DNA of 28,448 nt from a virus: the IMG/VR virus record IMGVR_UViG_3300042468_000760, positions 1-28,448 of that record, one strand, 5' to 3'. The notes below the pieces were generated by a model. It worked only from the letters and a program-made list of their open reading frames with translations, was not told the DNA's origin and searched no databases. Below, piece by piece: positions 6,202 through 13,588 of this stretch; the stretch's first letter is position 1, and every line of letters begins with the position of its first letter. Both the position numbers and the translations under genes were made by a program.

Positions 6202-7936
6202 AGATATCTTCGTTTGCATCATTAATGCTCCGGCGAACGTATTCGGAGACGTCCTTTTTGCTTCGCAGCGCATCGAGCACGACCTCGTCCACCGACCCTT
6301 CGCACACCAGATCGATATAAGTCACCGACTTTGTCTGCCCGATCCGGTGCGCACGATCCTCGGACTGGTCACGATCGGTGAAGGAGAACGAATTCGAAAA
6401 ATACACCACGGTCTCGGCCCGAGTCATATTCAGACCCACACCACCCGTTGCTGCATTGCCGACCAGAAACCGCGCCTCACCGCGCTGGAATGCCTGGACA
6501 TTATCGTCCCGCTGCTGCTCCCCAATCCCGCCGTGGATTTCGACTACGGATCGCCGACCGTAAGTCTCGCGTAAGGCCTCGCTCACCATCGCGATCTCTT
6601 CCAGGAATCGACACCAAATGATCACCGCGCCGTCAGTTTCCTCCATGATCGCCTTCAGCTCTTCGACCTTCGGATTCTTACCCGGGATACGACAATGCTC
6701 GTACTTGTCCGGGTTGTAAAGGTCAGGATTTCGCTCGTACGCAATGATCCCGCCACAGATCTCCTGTAGTCTGAGCATCCGCTCGAGCACGGACTTGACG
6801 GTGACGCCTCGATCTCCAGATACTGCTTTGTCTTCTTTAGAAATCTGTCTATATAATCTTTTTTGCTCATCAGTCATCTGCACTTCGCGCACGGCGAACA
6901 CTTTCGGGGGCAACTCGGTGAGCACCTCGGACTTACGCACCTGGAAGATGAACGGGGAAATCAGTTCAATCAGTTCATCCAGATTCTGGTACCCAACGAT
7001 CTCCTTCCCCTCGTAGCCGCCCATCACCGCGTAGCGATTACGGAAGGAATAAAAATCCCCGATCCCGATAATGTTCGGGTCCAGGAACTCAAACTGCATA
7101 AAAACGTCCATCGGACCGTTCGCCACCGGGGTGCCGGTCATGATGAACCGGTACTCGGCTTTACGGCCGAGCGAAACGCAAGTCTTACTCCTCACCGCCG
7201 AATGGTTCTTGATCATGTGTGCCTCATCTACCACCATCGCGGCCCGAGTCGAGACCATCAGGAATGCGTCCGCGTAGTTCACGGCGGACCCTGCGGCGAG
7301 CGATTCGGTGCCGACGATAAGGATTTTGAACCGATCGCCCGTCGTGTTCCACTTCTCGAACACTTTGGGCTTCGTGGTATCGAGCACCATGATGTCCGCC
7401 TCGAAGGGCAGGTGAATACCGACCTCACGTTCCCAGTTCTTGCGGGTCGAGAACTTAGTGACGACGAGGAAGCGGTCTACCTTTTGGTCCAGGTACAGTG
7501 CGCCTAACAGGTCCAGAGAGACCTTCGTTTTCCCTGTACCCATGTCCATATAATACGCAAAGACATTCTTGTCGTATGCACGATCAAGAGCTTGTCTCTG
7601 ATACGGCCGAGGAGTCGTTCGGAAAGTGTAACCAGCCGGAAACATTGAACCCTGAACAGGGCGGGATTTCTCGAGAGCCGCTTGAGCTGCAGCAGAAGCT
7701 CGGTCAGTAAAACAACGGCTTTGAAAAGCCCCGAGTATATACTCAGCATTAGCTCGGAGTGCAGGAGCAGTCCACACTCTTCGACGAGAATCCCAGCGAC
7801 GATTAGGAATCTGTCGCACTTTTTCCAGAAGCCAAGGCGGGGAAGAGACGATGAATCGTCCGGTTTTGGGATCATAATCAATACTCGTTTCTTTAGAATT
7901 CGGTGGTAAATTCAGGCTCATCGACCTTGACCTCAT
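6182..7936 (-). CDS. SNF2-like superfamily 2 DNA helicase/translocase
   Basis: A 584-aa SF2 ATPase. Walker A is DMGTGKT (131-137), motif II DEAH (237-240), motif III TGTP (267-270), and the second RecA domain carries GGVGLNM (498-504) and QSEDRAHRIGQ (524-534), diagnostic of SNF2/Rad54-type translocases. The first 100 residues (DYDPKTGRFIVSSPP, RRVWTAPA) form a small N-terminal domain like those of HARP/SMARCAL1-type proteins. The start may be ATG 7936 (GAGG three bases upstream) or ATG 7921 (AAGG three bases upstream); both lie within the end of the primase gene. It follows the primase directly, and no DnaB-type ring helicase is in the window, so it may be the primase's partner helicase. Confidence 0.92.
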   Translation of the reverse strand: MRSRSMSLNLPPNSKETSIDYDPKTGRFIVSSPPWLLEKVRQIPNRRWDSRRRVWTAPALRANAEYILGAFQSRCFTDRASAAAQAALEKSRPVQGSMFPAGYTFRTTPRPYQRQALDRAYDKNVFAYYMDMGTGKTKVSLDLLGALYLDQKVDRFLVVTKFSTRKNWEREVGIHLPFEADIMVLDTTKPKVFEKWNTTGDRFKILIVGTESLAAGSAVNYADAFLMVSTRAAMVVDEAHMIKNHSAVRSKTCVSLGRKAEYRFIMTGTPVANGPMDVFMQFEFLDPNIIGIGDFYSFRNRYAVMGGYEGKEIVGYQNLDELIELISPFIFQVRKSEVLTELPPKVFAVREVQMTDEQKRLYRQISKEDKAVSGDRGVTVKSVLERMLRLQEICGGIIAYERNPDLYNPDKYEHCRIPGKNPKVEELKAIMEETDGAVIIWCRFLEEIAMVSEALRETYGRRSVVEIHGGIGEQQRDDNVQAFQRGEARFLVGNAATGGVGLNMTRAETVVYFSNSFSFTDRDQSEDRAHRIGQTKSVTYIDLVCEGSVDEVVLDALRSKKDVSEYVRRSINDANEDILRRLLS

Positions 7937-9446
7937 ATTCCTCGGTGATTGGAGCGTACCAGACGTTCAGGGTCTTGCCACCCGGTACGCGGATTTTGTC
8001 GTGTGAAGCGTTGCAATCGCGCCGCAGCGTGGTCCACAGATCCATGCCGGTCTGGACCTCGGCTTTATTTCGCTTCAGGTACTCGGAGAAGGCGGTTCCC
8101 CGGAACACCACGCAACGCGTCCCATCGATGACCTGCACGATCGGGATGTTGCGAAGCAGCGCCTTACGATCATTGGTGTCCTTCCCGTCCTTGGACAGAT
8201 CGGCCTTCTGCACGAACTCGGCAAACTTCGCTTGCACGATCCCCGACGCCGACGCCTCTTTCGGCACCTCGATCGTCCGGATATTCGGTACCAGCGGATC
8301 CAGCACCCGGGAGCGCCAATTATCGAGGGTGATCTTCGGGATGTTGATCTTGAGTCGCTCGAAAATGAGCGTACCCATCAGGCTCGGGTCCCTCAGAACC
8401 ACGGTCGGGATATTCGAGATCAACTGCCCGTTAACATGTATTCCCCACCGGGGTGGATCCGACAGGTACTCGATCAGCTCCGAGAACTGGGGTAGCGCGT
8501 CGTGGGCGTCGAGTTCTTTTTTCTCGTCCATCGAGATCCCGAACTCGCGGGTTACACACACCTTCCGATCGCAAAGCGACTTGCAGGGCTCCTCGGCACA
8601 CCGGTACAGGTAGTCGCGCCGTGAGGCGGAGCGGATGACCTTTTTCGCTTCCGCGTTCCCGAGCGGTTTATCGAACATCGTACCGTTAAGCGCCACCGCG
8701 TCGTCGAAAAAGTTATCGGGCCTCGCCCTCTTCAGGTACACGGTGACATTGTACAGCGCCTCATTCCGAGCACCAGACTCGACGCCGGAGTGAATCATCT
8801 TCTGGATACAGGGCGGTGCCTCCAGGTGCTCGCGGAGGGTAAGCTCGGCGAGTTGCTCGACGGTGACGCGCTTGCTTTGCGCATATTGCAGGAAGAGATC
8901 GAACGAGAGCTTGTTGCAATCATCGTCGAATCCGTACCTGAGCGTCTGCTCGGCGTCGAAGTAGCAAAGGTTAATCCAGTTCCCCAGCGCCTTCTCGCCA
9001 CTCGAAGTCACGAGCGAGTCCTGCTTCGGGAAGATCTCGGTCTTGTGCTTAATCCCCAGTACATCCCGCCACGAACCGAGCACCCGTCGCACCTGCTTGG
9101 CCGAAAGGTATTCTTCGCCAAAAAGGTACAAGTGTGCACCCCCGCGTTTGGTCCGGCACATCACCAGCGGGAGCCGGTACTCGTTGATCTTGGCTTGCAA
9201 CGCCTCGAAATCGATATCCTCCGGCGACTCGTGCTTGTCCACATCAATCGCCCCGAACTTGCAGGTACCACCGTCCGTCACCGGGACGATCCCTAACCCG
9301 ATCCCACCCTCCAGGTGCTCCAGGTACTGGTCGTTCGAGACCTCCCCTTTCACCGTCGACATGTTCCCGGAGACCGGATCCCATCGCCCGTAAGAGCGCA
9401 GGTTCCCCGAGAATAAATCGGCGAAGTCGTTCACTAACCCTTCCAT
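7893..9446 (-). CDS. Archaeo-eukaryotic-type primase (AEP/PrimPol-like)
   Basis: A 517-aa protein with an AEP catalytic core: motif I AIDVD (66-70; metal ligands D68, D70), motif II KRGGAHLY (100-107; H105), motif III region EIFPKQ (137-142), followed by LGNWINLCYF (154-163). This order resembles primases of TOTE-type and phage PrimPols. A Cys cluster C283, C288, C292, C297 suggests a zinc site before a C-terminal helical region. It should make primers, and possibly extend them, at the phage fork. It is the first gene downstream of the intergenic repeat array and promoters, with AAAGG next to ATG 9446. Cyanophage S-2L, a Z-genome phage, also uses a PrimPol-type enzyme, which is consistent with the purZ context. 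Confidence 0.9.
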   Translation of the reverse strand: MEGLVNDFADLFSGNLRSYGRWDPVSGNMSTVKGEVSNDQYLEHLEGGIGLGIVPVTDGGTCKFGAIDVDKHESPEDIDFEALQAKINEYRLPLVMCRTKRGGAHLYLFGEEYLSAKQVRRVLGSWRDVLGIKHKTEIFPKQDSLVTSSGEKALGNWINLCYFDAEQTLRYGFDDDCNKLSFDLFLQYAQSKRVTVEQLAELTLREHLEAPPCIQKMIHSGVESGARNEALYNVTVYLKRARPDNFFDDAVALNGTMFDKPLGNAEAKKVIRSASRRDYLYRCAEEPCKSLCDRKVCVTREFGISMDEKKELDAHDALPQFSELIEYLSDPPRWGIHVNGQLISNIPTVVLRDPSLMGTLIFERLKINIPKITLDNWRSRVLDPLVPNIRTIEVPKEASASGIVQAKFAEFVQKADLSKDGKDTNDRKALLRNIPIVQVIDGTRCVVFRGTAFSEYLKRNKAEVQTGMDLWTTLRRDCNASHDKIRVPGGKTLNVWYAPITEEYEVKVDEPEFTTEF

Positions 9447-9472
9447 CCTTTACGTTCCTCTATCTATTACTA

Positions 9473-9501
9473 TTGACACCACCTCGGTGGGCTGGTATAA
9501 T
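9473..9501 (+). promoter_or_regulatory. Perfect sigma-70 promoter pointing rightward
   Basis: TTGACA (9473-9478), a 17-base spacer and TATAAT (9496-9501), with TGG before the -10 giving an extended -10. All supportable genes are on the other strand, so this promoter reads into the hexamer array and then antisense to the 672-aa gene. Its product could be a primer or regulatory RNA. The spacer contains the palindrome CCACC-TC-GGTGG (9479-9490), a possible operator. Confidence 0.75.
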
Positions 9502-9528
9502 TATAATACATCTCTCCCCGGAGCGCAA
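9500..9528 (-). promoter_or_regulatory. Leftward promoter for the primase/helicase genes
   Basis: On the minus strand TTGCGC (9528-9523), a 17-base spacer and a perfect TATAAT (9505-9500). The -10 overlaps the -10 of the rightward promoter by two bases, so the two cannot be occupied at once. A transcript starting near 9493 would begin with a small hairpin (CCACC/GGTGG) and reach the primase ATG at 9446 after a leader of about 45 bases. Confidence 0.65.
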
Positions 9529-9539
9529 GTCTTAGCATT

Positions 9540-9835
9540 GCTCCACCCTTGTTCCACCGTTCCATCATAATGGAACACAGATGGAACGGCCAGAACCCCC
9601 GTCACGTAAGGCCTCTCGGCAATTGTTCCATTGTTCCATGCATATATACGTATACTATTCGTGTTTTCGAACCTGAATATGTATATATGCCAGATGGAAC
9701 GGTGGAACAGGAATACCACTGCCTCAGAACGCCCGTCCGACGGGGCCTCGGAGCCAGTAGGCTGTTCCATCTCTGTTCCACCATAATGGAACAATGGAAC
9801 GGTCTCGAGGGGTTCCAGACGGCAACCCTGCTCCA
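9540..9835. repeat. Symmetrical GTTCCA/TGGAAC hexamer array around an AT-rich palindrome
   Basis: Thirteen exact hexamers are present. Cluster 1: GTTCCA at 9551 and 9559, TGGAAC at 9571 and 9582. Cluster 2: GTTCCA at 9625 and 9633, TGGAAC at 9695 and 9703. Cluster 3: GTTCCA at 9764 and 9775, TGGAAC at 9787 and 9795. A single GTTCCA follows at 9812, and GCTCCA variants lie at 9540 and 9830. Start-to-start spacing is 8-12-11 in cluster 1 and its mirror image 11-12-8 in cluster 3. Cluster 2 flanks a perfect 10-bp inverted repeat, GCATATATAC (9640-9649) and GTATATATGC (9681-9690). The layout implies a multimeric DNA-binding protein, either an origin initiator or a repressor. Confidence 0.85.
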
Positions 9836-9890
9836 CGGGCCACATAGGTCGTCGCCGGGATAGGGTTCATGCGGGTGTGCGAAATAAGAA

Positions 9891-9914
9891 TCGCAAAGAG
9901 AGCCTCTCGGAGGC
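9891..9914 (-). terminator. Probable rho-independent terminator of the late block
   Basis: On the minus strand GCCTC-CGA-GAGGC (9914-9902) is followed by TCTCTTT (9901-9895). It lies about 35 bases past the tandem TAG-TAA stops of the 672-aa gene, the last late gene. The stem is only 5 bp and the T-run is interrupted, so it may be leaky. Confidence 0.5.
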
Positions 9915-9947
9915 GTTCGAACCCCCGGTGGCTATTGACGTAGCTTA

Positions 9948-11966
9948 CTACCTCTGCAAGCTCAACGGAGACCCCAAGGAGCCAGCCGGAGACCCATCCT
10001 CGCGCCCCTGGGTGTCCTCCGGATATTGAGGAGTAGGCTTCCTTGTCGCCGCTTGGCTTCCGGCGAGTGCTCCACCGATATTGGCCAGGGTGGATTGGGA
10101 TTTTAGCGCCGCCTCTTCCGACTGCAGGCTTCGCATAATGCCCTCGATCACCGGGTCCAGTCCCGTGGTCGGAGTGGTGAGCTTTCCCGCCACGGATTGT
10201 GCCGTCTGTTCCGGCATCCCAGTTACCCGGGGGAACGTTGCGCGGAGGGCTTCGAGCGTCGCCTGGACCGGGCTACCCGACAAGAGCGCGCGAGCAGCGC
10301 CCACCCCGGAGGCCCCTTGAGAGTCGAGGTCAGTATCGACCGCAGTCCGTCGAAACCCGGCTTTCTCGGTGCCGAGCATCTTGGATTCTTCGAGAAGTCG
10401 GCTCTTGAATTCGTCGAAGGCTTGGTTGTCCCTGAACGCTTGCCGAATTTTGGCTTCGCTATCCTTCGGAAACACCGTCCGTAACGGATCCGCTGCACCA
10501 CCCCCTGCGCGAAGTCTCTCGAGCATCGATTGCGCGATCCCAGCACGGTAAGCGTCGTAAACCGAGGGGTTCTGGGAGAAATCCGCGATCTCGCGCCGCA
10601 TGATCATTTCGGGCGACTGGTACACGCGTTTACCCTTCTCCATGGCGTCCAGCATCTCGGAATCCCCGGCGTATTGGAGTCGTGCCTGTCGGTACTGGGG
10701 TGAAAGCTTCTCCATTTCGCTAACAAGCCGATTCCGCATGTCCATGTAGGTCACGCCCTGGTGCGACACTTTACGGGTGATCGAATCTGTCTGCGCGGCG
10801 ATTAGATCGTCCAATGCGAGCTTCGTCTCGTGCAGCCCACGGAGCACGTTTCGAGGCTTCGAGATATCAATCCCTTGGTCTTCCATCCGGCGTTGGCCGA
10901 CTTTCATCGCCTCTTTGAACGAGGGCAGGTTCGAGAGCCTCGCCAGATCCCGCGAATTCTGCGGGGTGAAGGTGGGGGCATTCGACCATGCATCCTGGTA
11001 AAGCGCGTTGGCTGAGGCTCGTCTGGAATCGAGCAGGTTCTGGACGTCGGTGTAAAAATCTTTACTACCCGACATCAAGGTGCGGAGGTCATCGGACACC
11101 CGAGGGACTCGTCCCACCTCGCGCTGCACGAGGGCGCTCTTGGTTATATCTCTCGCCTGTCCCGGTGCCTGGGAGGCACGACGAAGCAGGTTCGCGGTGG
11201 CTTCCCCGACGTCGGCCAGGGTCATTTCACCACGTTGCACCGCTTGGAGAGAGGCGAGTGCCTGTTCCGGAGTCTTGCCGTCCTGCTGGAGTGCCCGGGC
11301 GATGACGATGTCTGCCGCTTTATTATCGTCGCCGAATCCCATTTGCGCTTTCAACGCTCGGAAGGAGGGCATCACCACGTACTTGCCGAGCACCCCGAGT
11401 CCACCCGCGAAGAGCGACCCCTGAGCAGCTCCCCGGGTCATTTCGGCGGGGAGTTCACTGAGTGGCTTCTCGGTGGTCCCGGCAGCGGTAATCGCACCCT
11501 GCCCCGCACCGTACCCCATCGCTCGGGGGATTGAGGGGGAGGAGCCGAAGAGGAACTGCGCGAGTTTTGGTGCCAATCTCGCTGGGACCTGTGGAGCCAA
11601 AGACGCCCCGCCCGTGAGAACCGCAGGGACTGCGGCACCGGCCACCTCGGCCAATGTGCTCTTTATCGGGTGCTCCTCCTGGTACTTGCGGAGTGATTCG
11701 CGTTCGGCTTTGACGAGATCCGAGTAGTCACCGCCACCAAGCGATCGAGCACGAGCCATGGCTTCGTCCGCGAACCCCATCGTAAGGCCCTGCGCGAATG
11801 CAGCAGGCATGCCGGAGAGATTGGGCTCTTCGCGCTTGACTGGCGTCTTCGGAGTCCAACCCTGTGCGCTACCGGTCTTCCGGGCCACGAATCGCTCAAT
11901 AGTCGCGTCGCTCGCATCGTCCGGGAATTCGTAAATGACGCCGTTGATCAACCGCTCTTTTGCCAT
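9948..11966 (-). CDS. Putative internal virion / DNA-ejection protein
   Basis: A 672-aa protein. The N-terminus contains NGVIYEFPDDASDATIERF (9-27), a short motif that recurs at the start of large phage virion proteins. Then come AAFAQGLTMGFADEA (55-69) and an Ala/Gly-rich stretch (about 107-190) with amphipathic, membrane-active character (AEVAGAAVPAVLTGGASLAP). The rest is mostly helical and ends in a low-complexity tail. It shares no enzyme motif. Its position, last in the late block after three other large helical structural proteins, fits an ejected internal protein. ATG 11966 overlaps the upstream stop (TAATG) with GGAG eight bases before it. Assignment to ejection is inferred from composition and position. 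Confidence 0.68.
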   Translation of the reverse strand: MAKERLINGVIYEFPDDASDATIERFVARKTGSAQGWTPKTPVKREEPNLSGMPAAFAQGLTMGFADEAMARARSLGGGDYSDLVKAERESLRKYQEEHPIKSTLAEVAGAAVPAVLTGGASLAPQVPARLAPKLAQFLFGSSPSIPRAMGYGAGQGAITAAGTTEKPLSELPAEMTRGAAQGSLFAGGLGVLGKYVVMPSFRALKAQMGFGDDNKAADIVIARALQQDGKTPEQALASLQAVQRGEMTLADVGEATANLLRRASQAPGQARDITKSALVQREVGRVPRVSDDLRTLMSGSKDFYTDVQNLLDSRRASANALYQDAWSNAPTFTPQNSRDLARLSNLPSFKEAMKVGQRRMEDQGIDISKPRNVLRGLHETKLALDDLIAAQTDSITRKVSHQGVTYMDMRNRLVSEMEKLSPQYRQARLQYAGDSEMLDAMEKGKRVYQSPEMIMRREIADFSQNPSVYDAYRAGIAQSMLERLRAGGGAADPLRTVFPKDSEAKIRQAFRDNQAFDEFKSRLLEESKMLGTEKAGFRRTAVDTDLDSQGASGVGAARALLSGSPVQATLEALRATFPRVTGMPEQTAQSVAGKLTTPTTGLDPVIEGIMRSLQSEEAALKSQSTLANIGGALAGSQAATRKPTPQYPEDTQGREDGSPAGSLGSPLSLQR

Positions 11967-13588
11967 TACTGTGTCTCCTTACCGCTGGCGTCGACCTTCA
12001 CTCGCGGAGCAGCAAAATAAGTGGTGTACGGTACCCAATTCGGGTTCATGATCAGTTTACCGTTTTTGTCTCGAGCAGTGATTGGATTAGCATCCAAATA
12101 TCTTCGCCACTCAGCAGTAGCACGAGGAGTAATAGCACCGTTAACCGCCGCATAATTGGATATATAATTCTGGAAATCGCGGTCGCGTAGTCTTTGAGCC
12201 AGCTGGTATTGAATAATCGTGTCATTGCTGCTCGGCTCCTTGTCCGAGGAGAACGTCCCAAGGCGCATCATCTGCACGTCGATGTTCGACACGTTGGAGT
12301 CACCCGGGATCCGGTTCTGCTTCGCCGAGAGTGCGGCCAGCGCATCGAACTCGTTGAATTTCGCACGGTCACCGGAGAGCAGTTTCGCGGTCTCGCCGAT
12401 TCCGTACCCCATTCCCTTCACCACTCCGGTGTTAATCTGCTTGTTAAGCTCCAGTGCGCGGCGCAGGTTATTGACGTCGTCGTCCAGTCCCGCGAGGAAG
12501 GGGTTGATCTTTTCGGACACGTACTTGTCCGCAGCCTCTCGGTCTTTTGTCTGCTTTTCAGCCCTCTCTTTAGGCGTCAGCCCCGCGTACCGGTCGGAGG
12601 TATCCAGCGGCACCCCGGCTGCTCTCGCGGTCTCGGCGACTGCGGGGGCATTTCCTGTGCGGCGATTCTCTTCGATCTCCTGGCGTAAACGGTCAGCTTG
12701 GAGCTTCGCCGTCGCAATGCTTTGGGATTTCGAGGATTCTTCGAGATTTCGAGCGCGTGTGACGATTTGCTCCGCGCGTTGACGATCGCTGAGCTTGAGC
12801 GGGTCTCCACCGAAGGAAGCCAGCGCTTTCGCCACCTCGGGATTCTCCTTCCGGAAGGCTTCGCGTTGCAATTCGGCTTGTGCCGATTGCCGACCCTCAG
12901 CAGTGCGTACATCGACTCCGAGTCTTGCCGCGACGTCGGTGAGCGGTTTCGTGGCTTGCGCCGATTTAAACGCTGCAGCGAACATCGGATCGGTAATGTT
13001 CATGTTCGCGGACGCTGCGAACTCTCGCATTTCGGGCGTAGCCTTATCTATGGCCTGGAGCTCTAGGATTCGCTTGATGCCTTGCGGGGATCTTGGGTCG
13101 ATTCCTTCGGACTGGACTTGCTGCTGGAAAGCGGTAAGCTTTGGGGTGAGCTTTGATGCAACGTTGAGGCCCAGTGTTGCTGCCTCCTTCTCTTCTCGAA
13201 CTGCAGCGTTTGCAAGTTCCAGGCGCATTTTCGCGAGTTCAGCTGCACGAGATTCCTCTCTGGCTTGAGCTTGTTGGTAAGAGCCCACTGCGGTACCAAG
13301 TGATTCACCGAAAGAGCCAGTGCGCGTAGGTGCCAGGAATCCTTGAGCGAGTGCGAGCATCGTAGGATCCACACGACCCTTGCGATTCTCGAGTGCCGCT
13401 TTCATCGCTTCGCGTGCTGCTGTCACCTCGGCCATGGCAGCCTTGTAGGCTTCAGTCTCCGACCCCATCGCTTGTCTTCCGAGCGCGGACAAGGATACCT
13501 CCCCAAGTTTATTCGGGTCGATCTTCAGCATTTGCGCCAGAAGTGGGCTGTAGCCTTCCGCGCCTGAATCTTCAGCTGCTTCACCCAT
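11966..13588 (-). CDS. Putative internal virion protein, helical/coiled coil
   Basis: A protein of about 540 aa, rich in Ala, Glu, Lys and Gln, with long heptad-like helices (for example EESRAAELAKMRLELANAA and RARNLEESSKSQSIATAKLQ). ATG 13588 is the better start: GGAG lies six bases upstream and the ATG overlaps the end of the previous gene. A TTG four codons earlier is possible. No catalytic motif or signal peptide is visible. The near-terminal segment (GDSNVSNIDVQMMRLG, NDTIIQYQLAQRLRD) resembles the C-terminal part of other phage structural proteins. Flanking genes have the same character, so it is probably part of the same ejection or tail-core complex. The function is inferred. Confidence 0.7.
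   Translation of the reverse strand: MGEAAEDSGAEGYSPLLAQMLKIDPNKLGEVSLSALGRQAMGSETEAYKAAMAEVTAAREAMKAALENRKGRVDPTMLALAQGFLAPTRTGSFGESLGTAVGSYQQAQAREESRAAELAKMRLELANAAVREEKEAATLGLNVASKLTPKLTAFQQQVQSEGIDPRSPQGIKRILELQAIDKATPEMREFAASANMNITDPMFAAAFKSAQATKPLTDVAARLGVDVRTAEGRQSAQAELQREAFRKENPEVAKALASFGGDPLKLSDRQRAEQIVTRARNLEESSKSQSIATAKLQADRLRQEIEENRRTGNAPAVAETARAAGVPLDTSDRYAGLTPKERAEKQTKDREAADKYVSEKINPFLAGLDDDVNNLRRALELNKQINTGVVKGMGYGIGETAKLLSGDRAKFNEFDALAALSAKQNRIPGDSNVSNIDVQMMRLGTFSSDKEPSSNDTIIQYQLAQRLRDRDFQNYISNYAAVNGAITPRATAEWRRYLDANPITARDKNGKLIMNPNWVPYTTYFAAPRVKVDASGKETQ

Larger units (their letters stand above)
9447..9947. other. Intergenic control region, candidate replication origin
   Basis: This 501-base gap is the only long non-coding stretch in the window and divides late (right) from replication (left) genes. 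From left to right it contains the primase leader, two overlapping face-to-face promoters (9473-9528), a symmetrical hexamer array with an AT-rich centre (9540-9835), a featureless part (about 9836-9890) and a hairpin terminator for the late genes (9891-9914). Iterated binding sites, an AT-rich palindrome, a promoter firing into the array and an adjacent primase are what an iteron-type phage origin would look like. Regulation without replication is the alternative. Confidence 0.5.

Noticed and set aside
9540-9835. CRISPR array
   Set aside because: The repeated unit is only 6 bases, spacers are 2-56 bases and orientation alternates, so this is not a CRISPR architecture.
9501-9863. Open frames of 104-114 codons on both strands of the intergenic region
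   Set aside because: They arise because the palindromic hexamers contain few stops. They lack ribosome sites, and the protein composition (repeated MEQWNG/CSTIMEQ) mirrors the DNA repeats.
9845-9937. tRNA-like segment with a TTCGAAC loop and a hairpin like a long variable arm
   Set aside because: The T-stem and D-stem do not pair, and the anticodon loop would be 8 bases without the usual T before the anticodon. The hairpin fits better as a terminator on the minus strand.
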